Of a stretch of 64,000 nt of DNA, positions 11,922 to 24,100 are shown in pieces. Below the pieces are notes generated by a model. The model was not told where the DNA came from and ran no database searches. It saw nothing but the letters and a program-made list of their open reading frames with translations. The stretch is from Lamellibrachia satsuma (Eukaryota; Annelida; Polychaeta; Sabellida; Siboglinidae), in assembly GCA_033239005.1 (NCBI GenBank), contig BSQZ01000105.1:408501-472500 (forward strand), given 5' to 3'. Position 1 is the first letter of the stretch. Each line of letters starts with the position of its first letter. The position numbers and the translations under genes are program-made.

Positions 11922-14900
11922 TGGCCTTCCATGTTAAACGTGTGTGTGATAATTTATGGTTGGATCAAGTTTGACTAATAACATACTCTAGCACAGCAAT
12001 ACGTCCGCATTCATGCCGTATGTCTGGGTGCGACAGTAGTGAATTTCTGTTCTTGACCAACTGTATGAATGCCTTGTTTGTGGACACCTTTAGTCGTTTA
12101 GATAACATACATTAATTATGGTGGAATGGACCAACTGGTGTCAGTACAGTACGGAGTATTGAGGGATAATCAATCGTCCATACAATAATGGAAACTACAT
12201 GTTGCGCGCACAACGTATAATCAACAAGTCGTTAACTGCACATGAGCGATGTTATCGCGGGATGCATTGACTTCTGTGGCAACATATATTCCTATATCAT
12301 GTTAGGCTTAGCGTACATGTTTGTGCGTGCATACATTGAGCGTTGTGCGAGACTCCGACATGTCTGTCATTTCGCTGTAGACTACATGTTTACCTTAATC
12401 CACCCACTGCTGCTAATCTGTGATTCCATAGAGTCAGCAATTCGTGTGGATTATGGAACTACAATGGGCGCTGGTTATACATGTGGGGTTACAAACATGA
12501 ACGTTTACACTCTCAAATACGTTTCACTGATTCCGACATTGTGTTTGAGCTTCGATAGGTTACAAACGGCGACGTGAGTAAATATGTCTTACAAATACTG
12601 GCGTCCGTTGCTCGATCCTGTTATTCGATATAGAGTGTAATATATCAGTGTTTTGTTAGCGGGCGTGCATACATAACCAAATAGGTATATACATATGTAT
12701 CAATAGCGCGTACGCAGATCCGGTACACATGTTTTATGGGGGTCCTTGCCGAGTTCGTGAAAGACAAATATCGAGAAGCATGGTATTGACTATGGAGGTA
12801 ATCCCATATCATATTCAACTATGTTTGAGAATAAGTTCTCCTAGGCAAACAAAGAATCACTTCCAAATACTGTCCACCAAAATTCCACCAACCATTCTAT
12901 AGATCATGCGAATAGTCAGATCTGATAATACATCTGTTGACTTTTCTCAAACACAAATGAACTGTTTGCGCGCTTTGGTAGCACTGAAATCCGACAAAAT
13001 ATTATCAAGAATTAGTATATGGATAAGGATAATTTTATTTGTCCCAACAGAAAAAAACATAGATAAATTACACTGAGAGGCAATATAAATTGTACAGATA
13101 TACATGATACATACAAATATTGAGCTGTGCAATATACAATAACAATTAATAAATAATCGACAAAGTAATACATTATGAAAAAAAAGAAAGACAAGAATTT
13201 TTGCTGTGGGAGACTCCTACTAAGACCAAAACTGGTCGCTATCGTAGGAGCCACCCAAATAAAAAAAAAACATATATTCCTACATTAAAAGAAGTCCGTT
13301 TATTTGTCTCTACGTATAATCAATGTGTGTGATCATATGTTGTGTTGACGAGTTGTGTGTGTTGTGTTCACCCGTACGCGTGTAAGATGTGTGCAAGTAT
13401 ACATATTGAAAAGTTGAATTGCATTTACGTTATATTAAATCATTGTTTTTTTGTTTTACTTTTATATGCACTACTATACGCTCTGATCTAATATTTTGGC
13501 AATAATAAAATGGTGCGACTCACTATAAAATTATATGAATCATGAACTTAATTGGTGACACGGTAATGATATAATAGTAATAGTATTAATCAGTTGCCAG
13601 GTCAAACAAAATAAAATTATATGAATTATGAACGAACTTAATTGGTGACACGGTAATGGTTTAATAGTAATAGTATTAATCAGTTGCCAGGTCAAACTAA
13701 ATAAAATTATATGAATTATGAACGAACTTAATCGGTGACACGGTAATGGTATAATAGTAATAGTATTAATCAGTTGCCAGGTCAAACAAAATAAAATTAT
13801 ATGAATTATGAACGAACTTAATTGGTGACACGGTAATGGTATAATAGTAATAGTATTAATCAGTTGCCAGGTCAAACAAAATAAAATTGGCATGTTGTGT
13901 TTTGTTTACATCTTGTTAAGACATGTGGGGAAAGACGGTCCCCGTGTACATTGGGCAAGACGGTTCATATGTCTTATCCCGCACGCACATTATCATAATG
14001 TATAAAATGTATTACACATCACCAGTTATGTTTAATAAATTTAATATAATATGGACGTTGTATAATTTACATTCTACTAGCCATTAGGCTGTAATTATGA
14101 TCGCATATTACTAAACCAATATTATATTACGTATGGGTTGCAAGGTGTATATTACATGTTAACTGCAATTTAAATTTAGCAAATATAATAGCCTAATGTT
14201 TTGCTATCAGACCATATGCATGTATACATTTTATGTTCAGGCAGTGTTTAGTTCATATAAGCGAAAACCACGGGGAAGGGAGCTATTGACCGTCTTGCCC
14301 CACGCAGAGGGCCGTCTTGCCCCATGCAGAGGGCCGTCTTGCCCCAAGGATGGGGCAAGATGATTGTTGTTGTACTCTTGTTATTTTTCAAATGTAACTC
14401 ATCCAGGTCGTCAATTTGTTGAAAATAATTTTCCAACACACATATATGTCTACAATATGAGCACATCAAAGACATGTTAACTTAGTTTAATGGTGTACAA
14501 TTTGAACGTTTTCCTTGGGGGGTGTCCTGCCCCAGGTTACCCTATTTATTAGTAGTAGTACTATATTAATATGGTTAAATTATTTTGTTAAAAGTGCATC
14601 ATACTGTCCGACACTATTATTAATACATGCAATAATACTGATTAAAACGTCCCCACAATATCGTAGCGTACAGGCCATCAACACGATGAGCTATGAAGGT
14701 AGAATATGAGAACAATTAACGTACACATTCGCTGTCAGCAGCGATCCAAATAAAGGCTGCTGTCCGACTTCATTAACAAAGGTAATCGTTAGGCTATAGA
14801 CAGTTATTAACAGCCATGTAAGAAGTGCAGTGAACTAATGCGTGATCTTGACATTCTCCACTAACAGTCTAACTGTGGAATTTTCAGTGAGGGTGTGGCA

Positions 14901-15546
14901 GGGGTTTCAGTCTCCCACCTATTTTTGAGGCTAACCTCCCATCTCCTAACTGTTTGTGGGGCCAAACACCCACCTGCTACCATTTTGAGAGTCCACCTCC
15001 CACCTCACATGTATTTTTAGGCCAACCTCCCACCTCCCACATTTTTAGGACCAACCTTCTCAACTGCCACTTCCTGCCAAACCCCAGTTAGTGTGTGGGT
15101 AATTAAAAAACAATATGCTAAGGTGTTCAGGCTAATCTTAGGTCTCTCAATAGAATGGATTGTCTGGTACAATTTTAGTATGTGACCGTTTCGACTCAGA
15201 TCCCATTCGCTTCACCGACAATTATGTCTATATTAGTTCATTCGGAAGACGGATGTAGTCAGTTCTTCGTGTAGTACGACATGACATTAACAGAATAGAC
15301 GTTGTCAAACGGACACACGGACAACAAAATGACACACTGCACTATCTGCAGAGTTGTGACTACAACCGAAGCCGAGAAGCCAAGGCAAATGCAATCTAAA
15401 CTATAGCCTAGGGCTAGGGCTTAGCCCTAGCCTAGGCTAGCTAAGCCTAAACCGGCTAAGTCTAAGTCATAAAACACTTACTGGTATTTCCCAGGAACAG
15501 GCTTTTTCCGAGAAATAGATTTCGTAAATACCGTCGATTCTGTCAT
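7453..15546 (-). CDS. CIMIP6: ciliary microtubule inner protein 6 homologue (C2orf73 family), six coding exons
   Basis: Minus-strand exons in coding order: 15482-15546 (ATG at 15546), 11184-11352, 10559-10717, 9355-9484, 8476-8591 and 7453-7686 (stop TAA 7453-7455). Phases match at every junction and the sum is 873 nt, or 290 residues plus stop. Donors are GTAAGT, GC (non-canonical GCACGT), GTATGT, GTATGA and GTAAGT; acceptors are all AG. The start is MTESTVFTKSISRKK. Family signatures are NEPVS followed by WWP in exon 3, and DCRRTPSYPIRGR joined across intron 5 to RQGAFVWREI. These match my recollection of human C2orf73 (about 290 aa), a predicted protein of the axonemal doublet-microtubule lumen. 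The tail after the RQGAFVWREI block is low in recognisable homology. The exon 2 3' end and the terminal exon are the least certain. It is divergent from SPATA17. Confidence 0.78.
7687..8475. other. CIMIP6 intron 5
   Basis: AT-rich intron. The acceptor (ACAATTTTCAG on the minus strand) lies directly before the terminal exon and the GTAAGT donor is at 8475-8470. Nothing else is recognised. Confidence 0.7.
9533..9840. repeat. triplet and 12-mer repeats in CIMIP6 intron 3
   Basis: A (CTACTG)n run at about 9533-9584, a degenerate GTTGCA/GTTGTA stretch, then about nine copies of gccgctaccaca or gccgctaccaa at 9718-9810. These make an Ala/Val/Thr-only ORF on the minus strand that is not a gene. Confidence 0.9.
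11690..11925 (+). repeat. tetranucleotide repeat, (GATT)-like grading into (GGCT)n
   Basis: Degenerate ttgattga/ttggttga repeats from about 11690 pass into nearly pure GGCT units at 11808-11920 with one GGAT and one AGCT interruption. Located in CIMIP6 intron 1. Confidence 0.93.
11926..13520. other. CIMIP6 intron 1, mostly unassigned
   Basis: Part of the 4.1-kb first intron of the minus-strand gene. A plus-strand frame at 12242-12577 is open for 111 codons but shows no domain, conserved motif or coding context, so I do not call it. Confidence 0.5.
13525..13893. repeat. 90-bp tandem repeat, four copies
   Basis: The marker cggtaatg recurs at exactly 13561, 13651, 13741 and 13831, giving a 90-bp period; copies differ by a few bases. 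Because 90 is a multiple of three, the minus strand stays open for 117 codons with a 30-residue repeat. That is a repeat artefact. Confidence 0.93.
13920..14355. mobile_element. inverted-motif unit around GGGCAAGACGG, MITE-like
   Basis: The left end (13926-13975) carries GGAAAGACGG and GGGCAAGACGG on the plus strand. The right end (14285-14350) carries three CCGTCTTGCCCC blocks in a 21-24 bp tandem, the reverse complement. The inner part is AT-rich. This inverted arrangement suggests a small non-autonomous element, but no clean terminal repeat or target duplication was defined. Confidence 0.4.
14880..15075 (+). repeat. degenerate ~40-bp tandem repeat (cccacctcccac / ttttagg)
   Basis: About five diverged copies of a unit containing cacctccca, tttttagg and ccaacc. 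Copies vary in length. In CIMIP6 intron 1. Confidence 0.6.
15406..15437. repeat. near-perfect palindrome in CIMIP6 intron 1
   Basis: GCCTAGGGCTAGGGC followed by TTAGCCCTAGCCTAGGC forms a 15-16 bp stem with a single unpaired G. It lies 45 bp downstream of the CIMIP6 first-exon donor, and more CTAGCC/GGCTAAG blocks continue to about 15465. Confidence 0.8.
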
Positions 15547-15861
15547 TTTATGCTTGGCGTGATGCACTTCACACTATGCTACGACCATGTTACAAAACTT
15601 TATGCAACTGTTAAACTTTCTCCCCGTCTCTGACATCCATGTTGTTTATTGTTGCTACGGTCCATTGTCGAATGTCGTAAAATCTCTACATTTGTTATTT
15701 CACTCAAAGCTGTGTACATATGTGAATCTTAGTCGTAAATTTAGCATACGTTATTGTTGATGGTGTTTCAACATATATAAAATCATAGAAATGTTTTGAA
15801 ATATCTTTTTTACGACAACCTCAATTGGCAGAGCTGTTACCTTGACGATAGAAACCACAAA
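15547..15861. promoter_or_regulatory. shared bidirectional promoter and 5' leaders of CIMIP6 and SPATA17
   Basis: Only 315 bp separate the two divergent start codons, so both promoters and 5' UTRs must lie here unless there are extra non-coding exons. There is no strong TATA box at a standard distance from either ATG. GTTGCTACGG at 15651-15660 resembles half of an RFX X-box (typical of cilium genes), but the second half-site is poor. SPATA17 starts in a good context (cacaaaATGG). Confidence 0.6.
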
Positions 15862-18059
15862 ATGGCGACCATGATCAAGCTGAAAAGTAATCAGGGAAAT
15901 GCGAAAGATGAAATTCACGACCTAAATAAGTATGTTAGCAAATGTATTCTTCTACAGTATTTGGCCATTTTACATGTGAACACGTAAACTAGTGGTTACG
16001 CTTTGTTTATACCCGCTGGCCTGCAGTGTAGGCTATACGCGTCCTGCAACTCGACTTGATTCCTTGACCTGAGTTGAGGCTGAGCCGAGGCCTGAAGTGA
16101 GCTTGGATCATTGGTACTTGGACCGTCACCCTAGATCGTAATGATACGACGATGTAGCAGTTGTTATCATTTATAAATAAATGCCATTATTTAACAACGT
16201 TGTTGTAACTCTTGTAACATTATATACGACCAAAGACAAAGTATGAATTCAAGATGAAATAGTTGGGATAACCAAACATCTCCCACACTACTGCCACGGT
16301 ACAGGTAGAAGTTCTGTTTACCTATATACATTATACAACATGCTCTCCGAACTCTGGCTTTCAGATGAGAAAGCAAAAGCGACACATCCCTTCTTCTTGG
16401 CAGTTTTTTATGTTCAAGAAAAAGTTATAATATGTATTTATTTCTGTCGAATAAAGAAATTCCAGTTCCATATCCCATTTTTACTGACATCTCCACCACC
16501 CATCTCAACTCTCCATATATCTCGTTCTCCACTCCCCTCCCAATGTTGCCAAATCTATCTCTCTTAACACAGTCCATCCATCTCAGTCTCGTCCTTTTAT
16601 CCAGCACTCTGACCTTTTGCATCAATTCACAGACCATGTCATTTTACAACTTACTGTGAAAAAGTATACATATATGTGTGTAAGACATAACTGTTGTAAT
16701 TGTTGTAGCAAAGCGGAGGACAATCGTCCAAAGGAATTCAGCTCAGCAGTAAAAATCCAGGCGTGGTATCGAGCCATACGCATCAGAAGCTACCTAAAGT
16801 GAGTATACTTGTGTGAATATAAGCACTATAGGGCACATTAGTCTTGTTTGTTGCCAAGTTGGTTTTATGCAAGTTTGCCCGTAAATGCTCACTTCCGGCC
16901 CCCTAAACCACACTGCCCGCAGTCGCATTTCACACATAAACACAGTTGGAATTAAAACATAGAGAACAAGCAATAAAACATTTTCTTCTATCATTTATTA
17001 AAACAACTAGCATTAAAATGTAACAGTGATAATACCAATGGTTTGTTTTATAATGACATAGGTACATTTAACGTGAACTGTACAAAACGCTTTACGCTTC
17101 ACCCTTTGGCAGACTTGTTCATTCCAGTGCCAATTCGACTTCTCTGTAATTCCCCATCATTATATGGCATATATCAGGTTTGTGATGTCGAATATTAATA
17201 CATACCTTAATGAGTAATAATGCAAGTGACTAATTTTGAAGAGATTTTGAAAATAACAATTTAAACTTTTAAGGCATATTTTAAATACACTATTACACAA
17301 TTAAAATCACTACATCAATGTGGTCTCAGATAAAACGTTTTTTGAATTAATATAGTAACAAGATTGTTATCGTCATTTCAACTGTCCAAAGCAATATGAA
17401 GGAGACATACTTCTTTGTATTTTGCAGACATTTGCACAAATCGGCTGTCGAAGTACAACGACAATGGCGGGGTTACCTAGGAAGAAAATTCTACAGATAT
17501 TACCTGCTGGTGAGCACAAACTGCTATCCTACAACTACAGATATGTGAGCTTTATACCCAAAGTGAATGAAAGCTAATGTGCAAATAAAATATGAACGCC
17601 AAACATGTATTTTTTAATGTCAGTTTATTTTGGAACATCTGGTTACATATTAGTGTGGTTATTAATGTACCTGTGTGGGTTAGTGCAGTAGTCAGACAAT
17701 GTTTGCTTGGTTTGTTCATCATTTGATTGTGTGGCCATTGAATACTTATAGTCACACCAAGAAACAAAACACAGCAACCTGCAGGAGATTGTGTAGTTGC
17801 TAACCATACAGTGCATCAGCCATGAGCATATTCTTTTGTTAGTAGCCACCCTTCTGTTAGCTACTGTGTAGTGTAGTTTCTAACCGTGTACTATTTTGTG
17901 TAGATTCTGGTATTTCATGTTCAGAGGTTCTGTTTCTTTTGTCACAGTCTCGAGCACACATGCTGAAATTGCAGCATTACAGCAGCATGGCCAGCAAGGT
18001 AAGCCGTGTGTCAGAATGTTGACATGATTTATCAAGCAAGCTAGAGTCAGTGCATATAC

Positions 18060-18116
<57 letters not shown>

Positions 18117-21100
18117 GTAATAAAATGCCTCTTAGATTTATGTAGGAATTAAACCGAGGAACTTCCCGAAAATGGCATTCTCTTGCATGTATAATGATAT
18201 ATTTTACTGTGAATATACACCTGTGTTGTCTTATGTCAGTATGAGTTATATAATTACTTTCTTACTCTGTGTATTTACGCATTTTTCCTGACGCAATACT
18301 AATATGAAATGTCAAGATTTGCAAAATGTGCGAAATGCATCCCACTTGAATTGTCCAAGACGGTGGGGGAGTAACAGAAGCAATCGGACATAGGCTGCGT
18401 CTGATTATTTGTGCTACTACGCCAGCCACCGAGGATGATAACAGGGATGCAGATCGCGGTGTATCATTTTACGTTTATTCCACATGCTTGATGATTTCTG
18501 CACATTCAAAGTGGGGGACAATGTTCTCTGTGACCTCAGTCGGTTGGTTCCATCATCATCACACATGCAGTTTTGTACACGATGATCACACCATGATCTA
18601 AATAACTAGTTCCATTGTAATCAGTAATTGTAATGTCTAATTTCATAATCATAACTGCACCTGTGTATTGGATAGAGCATATTGAGTGCATTTGTAGTAA
18701 TGAGCTATATTTTCACTTTCCAAAGACTAGAGTTGAGTATTGGGTAATTTTTTTTTTAAACATAGTTCACCAGAGTTATAAATATGAAAAATACAAAGAC
18801 TGTCTAATTATATGCATTGCATTAAGTAATTAATTAAACACACAAAGACATATGGTCCACCAGTGGCGTATTCAGGGAGGAGGTCATTTGGTCATGGCCC
18901 CTCTTGACTTTTTTATTTGTTCCCGTATTTTTTCGTTGCATGGCTACATGGTAGCATGGGTGTCTAGGCTTCCCCCCCTTGGCCTCCCTTTGTGAGATCC
19001 TAGATATGCCACTGCTGTCCAACATACCCAAACTTAAACTCTGAGAATAAATTACTAAAACCTGAACCATGAACAATCATTTATGTTATGATTTTTTCAT
19101 GTTGAGAAATTAAACATGTGTGACAGTGGTTTGTGCAATGCGGTATAGCCGAGGAATGTGTTGTATTGTTAGCCTACTGGCCAGGTGAAACTAACTGTAT
19201 TACACATCTCTGTATGACTTCAGATCCAGCGCATGTGGCGAGGATACTATGTACGAAAGTACATCTTCAACTTCTACAGCCGCAAGCGATATCTCGAGGG
19301 CCTGGTTGTCAAGAATGACATTATCAGGTGAGATAACAGTACTTTACAACTTACACCGGTTTCTCTTGATATATTACAAAAAGCTCAATGAAAGTTTTAC
19401 AGTTGGTGTTTTGATGTAACTGAGCATGATCACAGGTACCTTATGCCCTCAGTGGTTTATTTATATTCTGATTAAGGAAACAAAGAAGTAGAGCTTACTT
19501 GGTTGCCACACCAACTCATTGGAATTCATTCCCTCGTAGTGTTAGGTCAGGAGGAAACATATTACACTTTTGTCATCATCTGAAGAGTTTTTCTAACCCT
19601 AACATATCCAACCCTCTGATGATAAATGTTGAAATTATATATCGATTTTGAGATTGCCAAACTCTTTTGTTTTGATGTTATTCCAGGCTCAGATTTCCTT
19701 AGATTTATGTGCCATGTAAGGTTTCATATTATTATTATTATTAAGATTGTTATTTTACATAGTTATTTGGAGTTGGGACCTTCGTTTTCTTACATGGTCA
19801 TGGCTTGACACAAAGACCCTTGGCATGATAGACAGACGTATTGCCTGAGGCACATCCAATATTTCATGTTTGGTGGCATGTGACCATGAGACTCGATTTT
19901 ACTAATGTATTTTTATCAATTATGTTTGTACTGTGCATTCCATGAAAGGATTAAACAAAGCAGTGACTCTCTGTAACAATTTGTCATCAAACAAAGACAG
20001 ACACAGTTGTGCCAATTTCTAATGAAAATTTAACCACTTTCTTTTCCATCAGGAATATATGCCACAGACTGTTTTAATGATTTTTTTATTTATTTAATTT
20101 TTTTTCATAATACGCATGTACAGTTTTACCTGTATATTATTGCCTTTTATTAATTGTGATTATGGAGCTATATAATTATTGTATTTTATTATTATTTTAT
20201 TATCTTTATCTTTATTATCTAAAAGAGTTGTGTGTGTGTTTTGTTCCCTCATATCTTCATCAGTTTCACAATTAAGGGGCTGACATTTTGTAGTCATGCT
20301 CGGGGGCCCACGGGGATGGTATGTTCATATTTAGTTGTTGGAAATTCACCCGATTTGGGGGCAAAGTTATTATTAACTTAATTGTGTGACTTTTGTTTTC
20401 TTGTAGGAAGGAACTGAACAACTTTGCGGAGCAACAGGAGTTTTTGCGGCAGATGAGGGTGGAGGAGTCAGAACGACAGCGGATACTAAACTATGCGGAA
20501 CACAACCATCACCTCATCAGCACAGAGGTCCAGCCTGGCATCTACAACTCGCCCTACAAGGCGTTAGTATATGTATTAGCTTCTTCTTTGCCCTTGGTCC
20601 CCTGCGGGGTCTTGGCCATATCACTTAATCTGTTCAATCTTCTTGCCGAGTCGTGATCTTCTGCCATCCTATGCTACCCTCAGTTGTTCACCCCCACCCT
20701 TTCAAGGTCTCTATTAACAGTCCCTCCATCTTAATTTCTGCCTTCTTCTTCTACCAGCCTCTTCTGTCTTCCATGCTCTCTTTGTCGATCTGTCCTCACT
20801 CATTCTCTGTATGTGTCCTGTCCTGTCCATGCTCTCTTTGTTGATCTCTCCTCACTCATTCTCTGTATGTGTCCTGTCCTGTCCATGCTCTCTTTGTTGA
20901 TCTCTCCTCACTCATTCTCTGTATGTGTCCTGTCCTGTCCATGCTCTCTCTGTTGATCTCTCCTCACTCATTCTCTGTATGTGTCCTGTCCTGTCCATGC
21001 TCTCTTTGTTGATCTCTCCTCACTAATTCTCTCTGTATCTTGTCCTGTCCATGCTTTCTTTGTTGATCTCTCCTCATTCATTCTCTGTACGTGTCCTGTC

Positions 21101-24100
21101 CTGTCCATGCTCTCTTTGTTGATCTCTCCTCGCTCATTCTCTGTACGTGTCCTGTCCTGTCCATGCTCTCTCTGTTGATCTCTCCTCGCTCATTCTCTGT
21201 ACGTGTCCTGTCCTGTCCATGCTCTCTCTGTTGATCTCTCCTCGCTCATTCTCTGTACGTGTCCTGTCCTGTCCATGCTCTCTCTGTTGATCTCTCCTCG
21301 CTCATTCTCTGTATGTGTCCTGTCCTGTCCATGCTCTCTCTGTTCATCTCTCCTCGCTCATTCTCTGTATGTGTCCTGTCCTGTCCATGCTCTCTCTGTT
21401 CATCTCTCCTCGCTCATTCTCTGTATGTGTCCTGTCCTGTCCATGCTCTCTCTGTTGATCTCTCCTCGCTCATTCTCTGTACGTGTCCTGTCCTGTCCAT
21501 GCTCTCTCTGTTGATCTCTCCTCGCTCATTCTCTGTACGTGTCCTGTCCTGTCCATGCTCTCTCTGTTGATCTCTCCTCGCTCATTCTCTGTATGTGTCC
21601 TGTCCTGTCCATGCTCTCTCTGTTGATCTCTCTCGCTCATTCTCTGTATGTGTCCTGTCCTGTCCATGCTCTCTCTGTTGATCTCTCCTCGCTCATTCTC
21701 TGTATGTGTCCTGTCCTGTCCATGCTCTCTCTGTTGATCTCTCCTCGCTCATTCTCTGTACGTGTCCTGTCCTGTCCATGCTCTCTCTGTTGATCTCTCC
21801 TCGCTCATTCTCTGTATGTGTCCTGTCCTGTCCATGCTCTCTCTGTTGATCTCTCCTCGCTCATTCTCTGTATGTGTCCTGTCCTGTCCATGCTCTCTCT
21901 GTTGATCTCTCCTCGCTCATTCTCTGTATGTGTCCTGTCCTGTCCATGCTCTCTCTGTTCATCTCTCCTCGCTCATTCTCTGTACGTGTCCTGTCCTGTC
22001 CATGCTCTCTCTGTTCATCTCTCCTCGCTCATTCTCTGTATGTGTCCTGTCCTGTCCATGCTCTCTCTGTTCATCTCTCCTCGCTCATTCTCTGTATGTG
22101 TCCTGTCCTGTCCATGCTCTCTCTGTTGATCTCTCCTCGCTCATTCTCTGTATGTGTCCTGTCCTGTCCATGCTCTCTCTGTTGATCTCTCCTCGCTCAT
22201 TCTCTGTATGTGTCCTGTCCTGTCCATGCTCTCTCTGTTGATCTCTCCTCGCTCATTCTCTGTATGTGTCCTGTCCTGTCCATGCTCTCTCTGTTGATCT
22301 CTCCTCGCTCATTCTCTGTATGTGTCCTGTCCAGTCCATGCTCTCTCTGTTGATCTCTCCTCGCTCATTCTCTGTATGTGTCCTGTCCTGTCCATGCTCT
22401 CTCTGTTGATCTCTCCTCGCTCATTCTCTGTATGTGTCCTGTCCTGTCCATGCTCTCTCTGTTGATCTCTCCTCGCTCATTCTCTGTATGTGTCCTGTCC
22501 TGTCCATGCTCTCTCTGTTGATCTCTCCTCGCTCATTCTCTGTATGTGTCCTGTCCTGTCCATGCTCTCTCTGTTGATCTCTCCTCACTCATTCTCTGTA
22601 TGTGTCCTGTCCTGTCCATGCTCTCTCTGTTGATCTCTCCTCACTCATTCTCTGTATGTGTCCTGTCCTGTCCATGCTCTCTCTGTTGATCTCTCCTCAC
22701 TCATTCTCTGTATGTGTCCTGTCCTGTCCATGCTCTCTCTGTTGATCTCTCCTCACTCATTCTCTGTATGTGTCCTGTCCTGTCCATGCTCTCTCTGTTG
22801 ATCTCTCCTCATTCATTCTCTGTATGTGTCCTGTCCTGTCCATGCTCTCTCTGTTGATCTCTCCTCACTCATTCTCTGCATGTGTCCTGTCCTGTCCATG
22901 CTCTCTCTGTTGATCTCTCCTCACTCATTCTCTGTATGTGTCCTGTCCTGTCCATGCTCTCTCTGTTGATCTCTCCTCACTCATTCTCTGCATTTGTCCT
23001 GTCCTGTCCATGCTCTCTTTGTTGATCTCTCCTCACTCATTCTCTGTATGTGTCCTGTCCTGTCCATGCTCTCTCTGTTGATCTCTTCTCACTCATTCTC
23101 TGTATGTGTCCTGTCCTGTCCATGCTCTCTTTGTTGATCTCTCCTCACTCATTCTCTGTATGTGTCCTGTCCTGTCCATGCTCTCTCTGTTGATCTCTCC
23201 TCACACATTCTCTGTATATGTCCTGCCCATCGCAGTCTGTTCCCCAGTACCTTCGTTTTCAGATGCATTTTTCATCCCAATCTCTTCCCTTAATTCCCCA
23301 TTTTCCTTATGTCTTACATAGCACTTTATTCACCTTGCAACATCTGCTGTATTTTCCACATCAAGGTTGTCCGCCCTCTTGAATCAACAATGCACACACA
23401 AAGGATTAAGCTTATGTTCTTGCAAAGCGGAATGAGATTTAGTATAACCAGACTTAGAGGGTGAGGGTGGTGTGGCCCCCATCAAAAAATATGTAGCACC
23501 CTCTCACAGTTTTGGGAGACTCCATACTACACCCAAAAGGAGGGAATACCATCTCCCACCGTCTCCCTGAGGTCAGCTTATGGTCTGCAGTGCTGCTACT
23601 CCCCCAGCTGCTGGGCAACCTCAGCCTCTGGCATCAATACAAATTTATGAGGCAAAATAAAATTTGCCTCCCCCCACAGATAAGGCTAGATCTGCCTATG
23701 ATCATGGTGATTCCTAATGGTCTATGCTGTTCACAGCACTGGATGCAGGATCACCATCGATATCTATATCGCTGGTTATGACCACAGCTCCAAGGTGCTT
23801 CAAATCCAATGCACTTGAACGATTGAGAGACAGACGCATAGTGAGAGACGGACACATCAGACTGAGACAGTCAGACAGAGAGAGACAGATAAGGACAGGA
23901 ATGGACAGATAAACAAACAGAGGGAGAGACAGACACACAGACAGACAGATTGATGTTGGTAAGCACCATTTTCCAGTTATTGTGGAAAATAAGAAGTTTA
24001 ACAAGATAGCCATCCAAAGCTACAAACTCAGGTGGGAAGTGGACAAGGAAGCCATCGGGTTATCGAGAGTCCAACAAATTTGTCATCTATGTATAGCCCG

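Noticed and set aside
11796..11978. Gly-Trp-Leu-Ala repeat ORF
   Set aside because: Translation of (GGCT)n.
12242..12577. 111-codon plus-strand ORF
   Set aside because: Within an intron of the minus-strand gene, no motif, atypical composition; likely chance.
13540..13893. 117-codon repeat protein on the minus strand
   Set aside because: Open only because the tandem period is 90 bp.
20563..20655. Read-through of SPATA17 exon 6 into intron 6
   Set aside because: The open frame continues past the donor, but homology and phase require splicing at 20562/20563 to exon 7.
20981..23321. Series of about 100-aa repeat ORFs
   Set aside because: All arise from the 56-bp minisatellite, on both strands.
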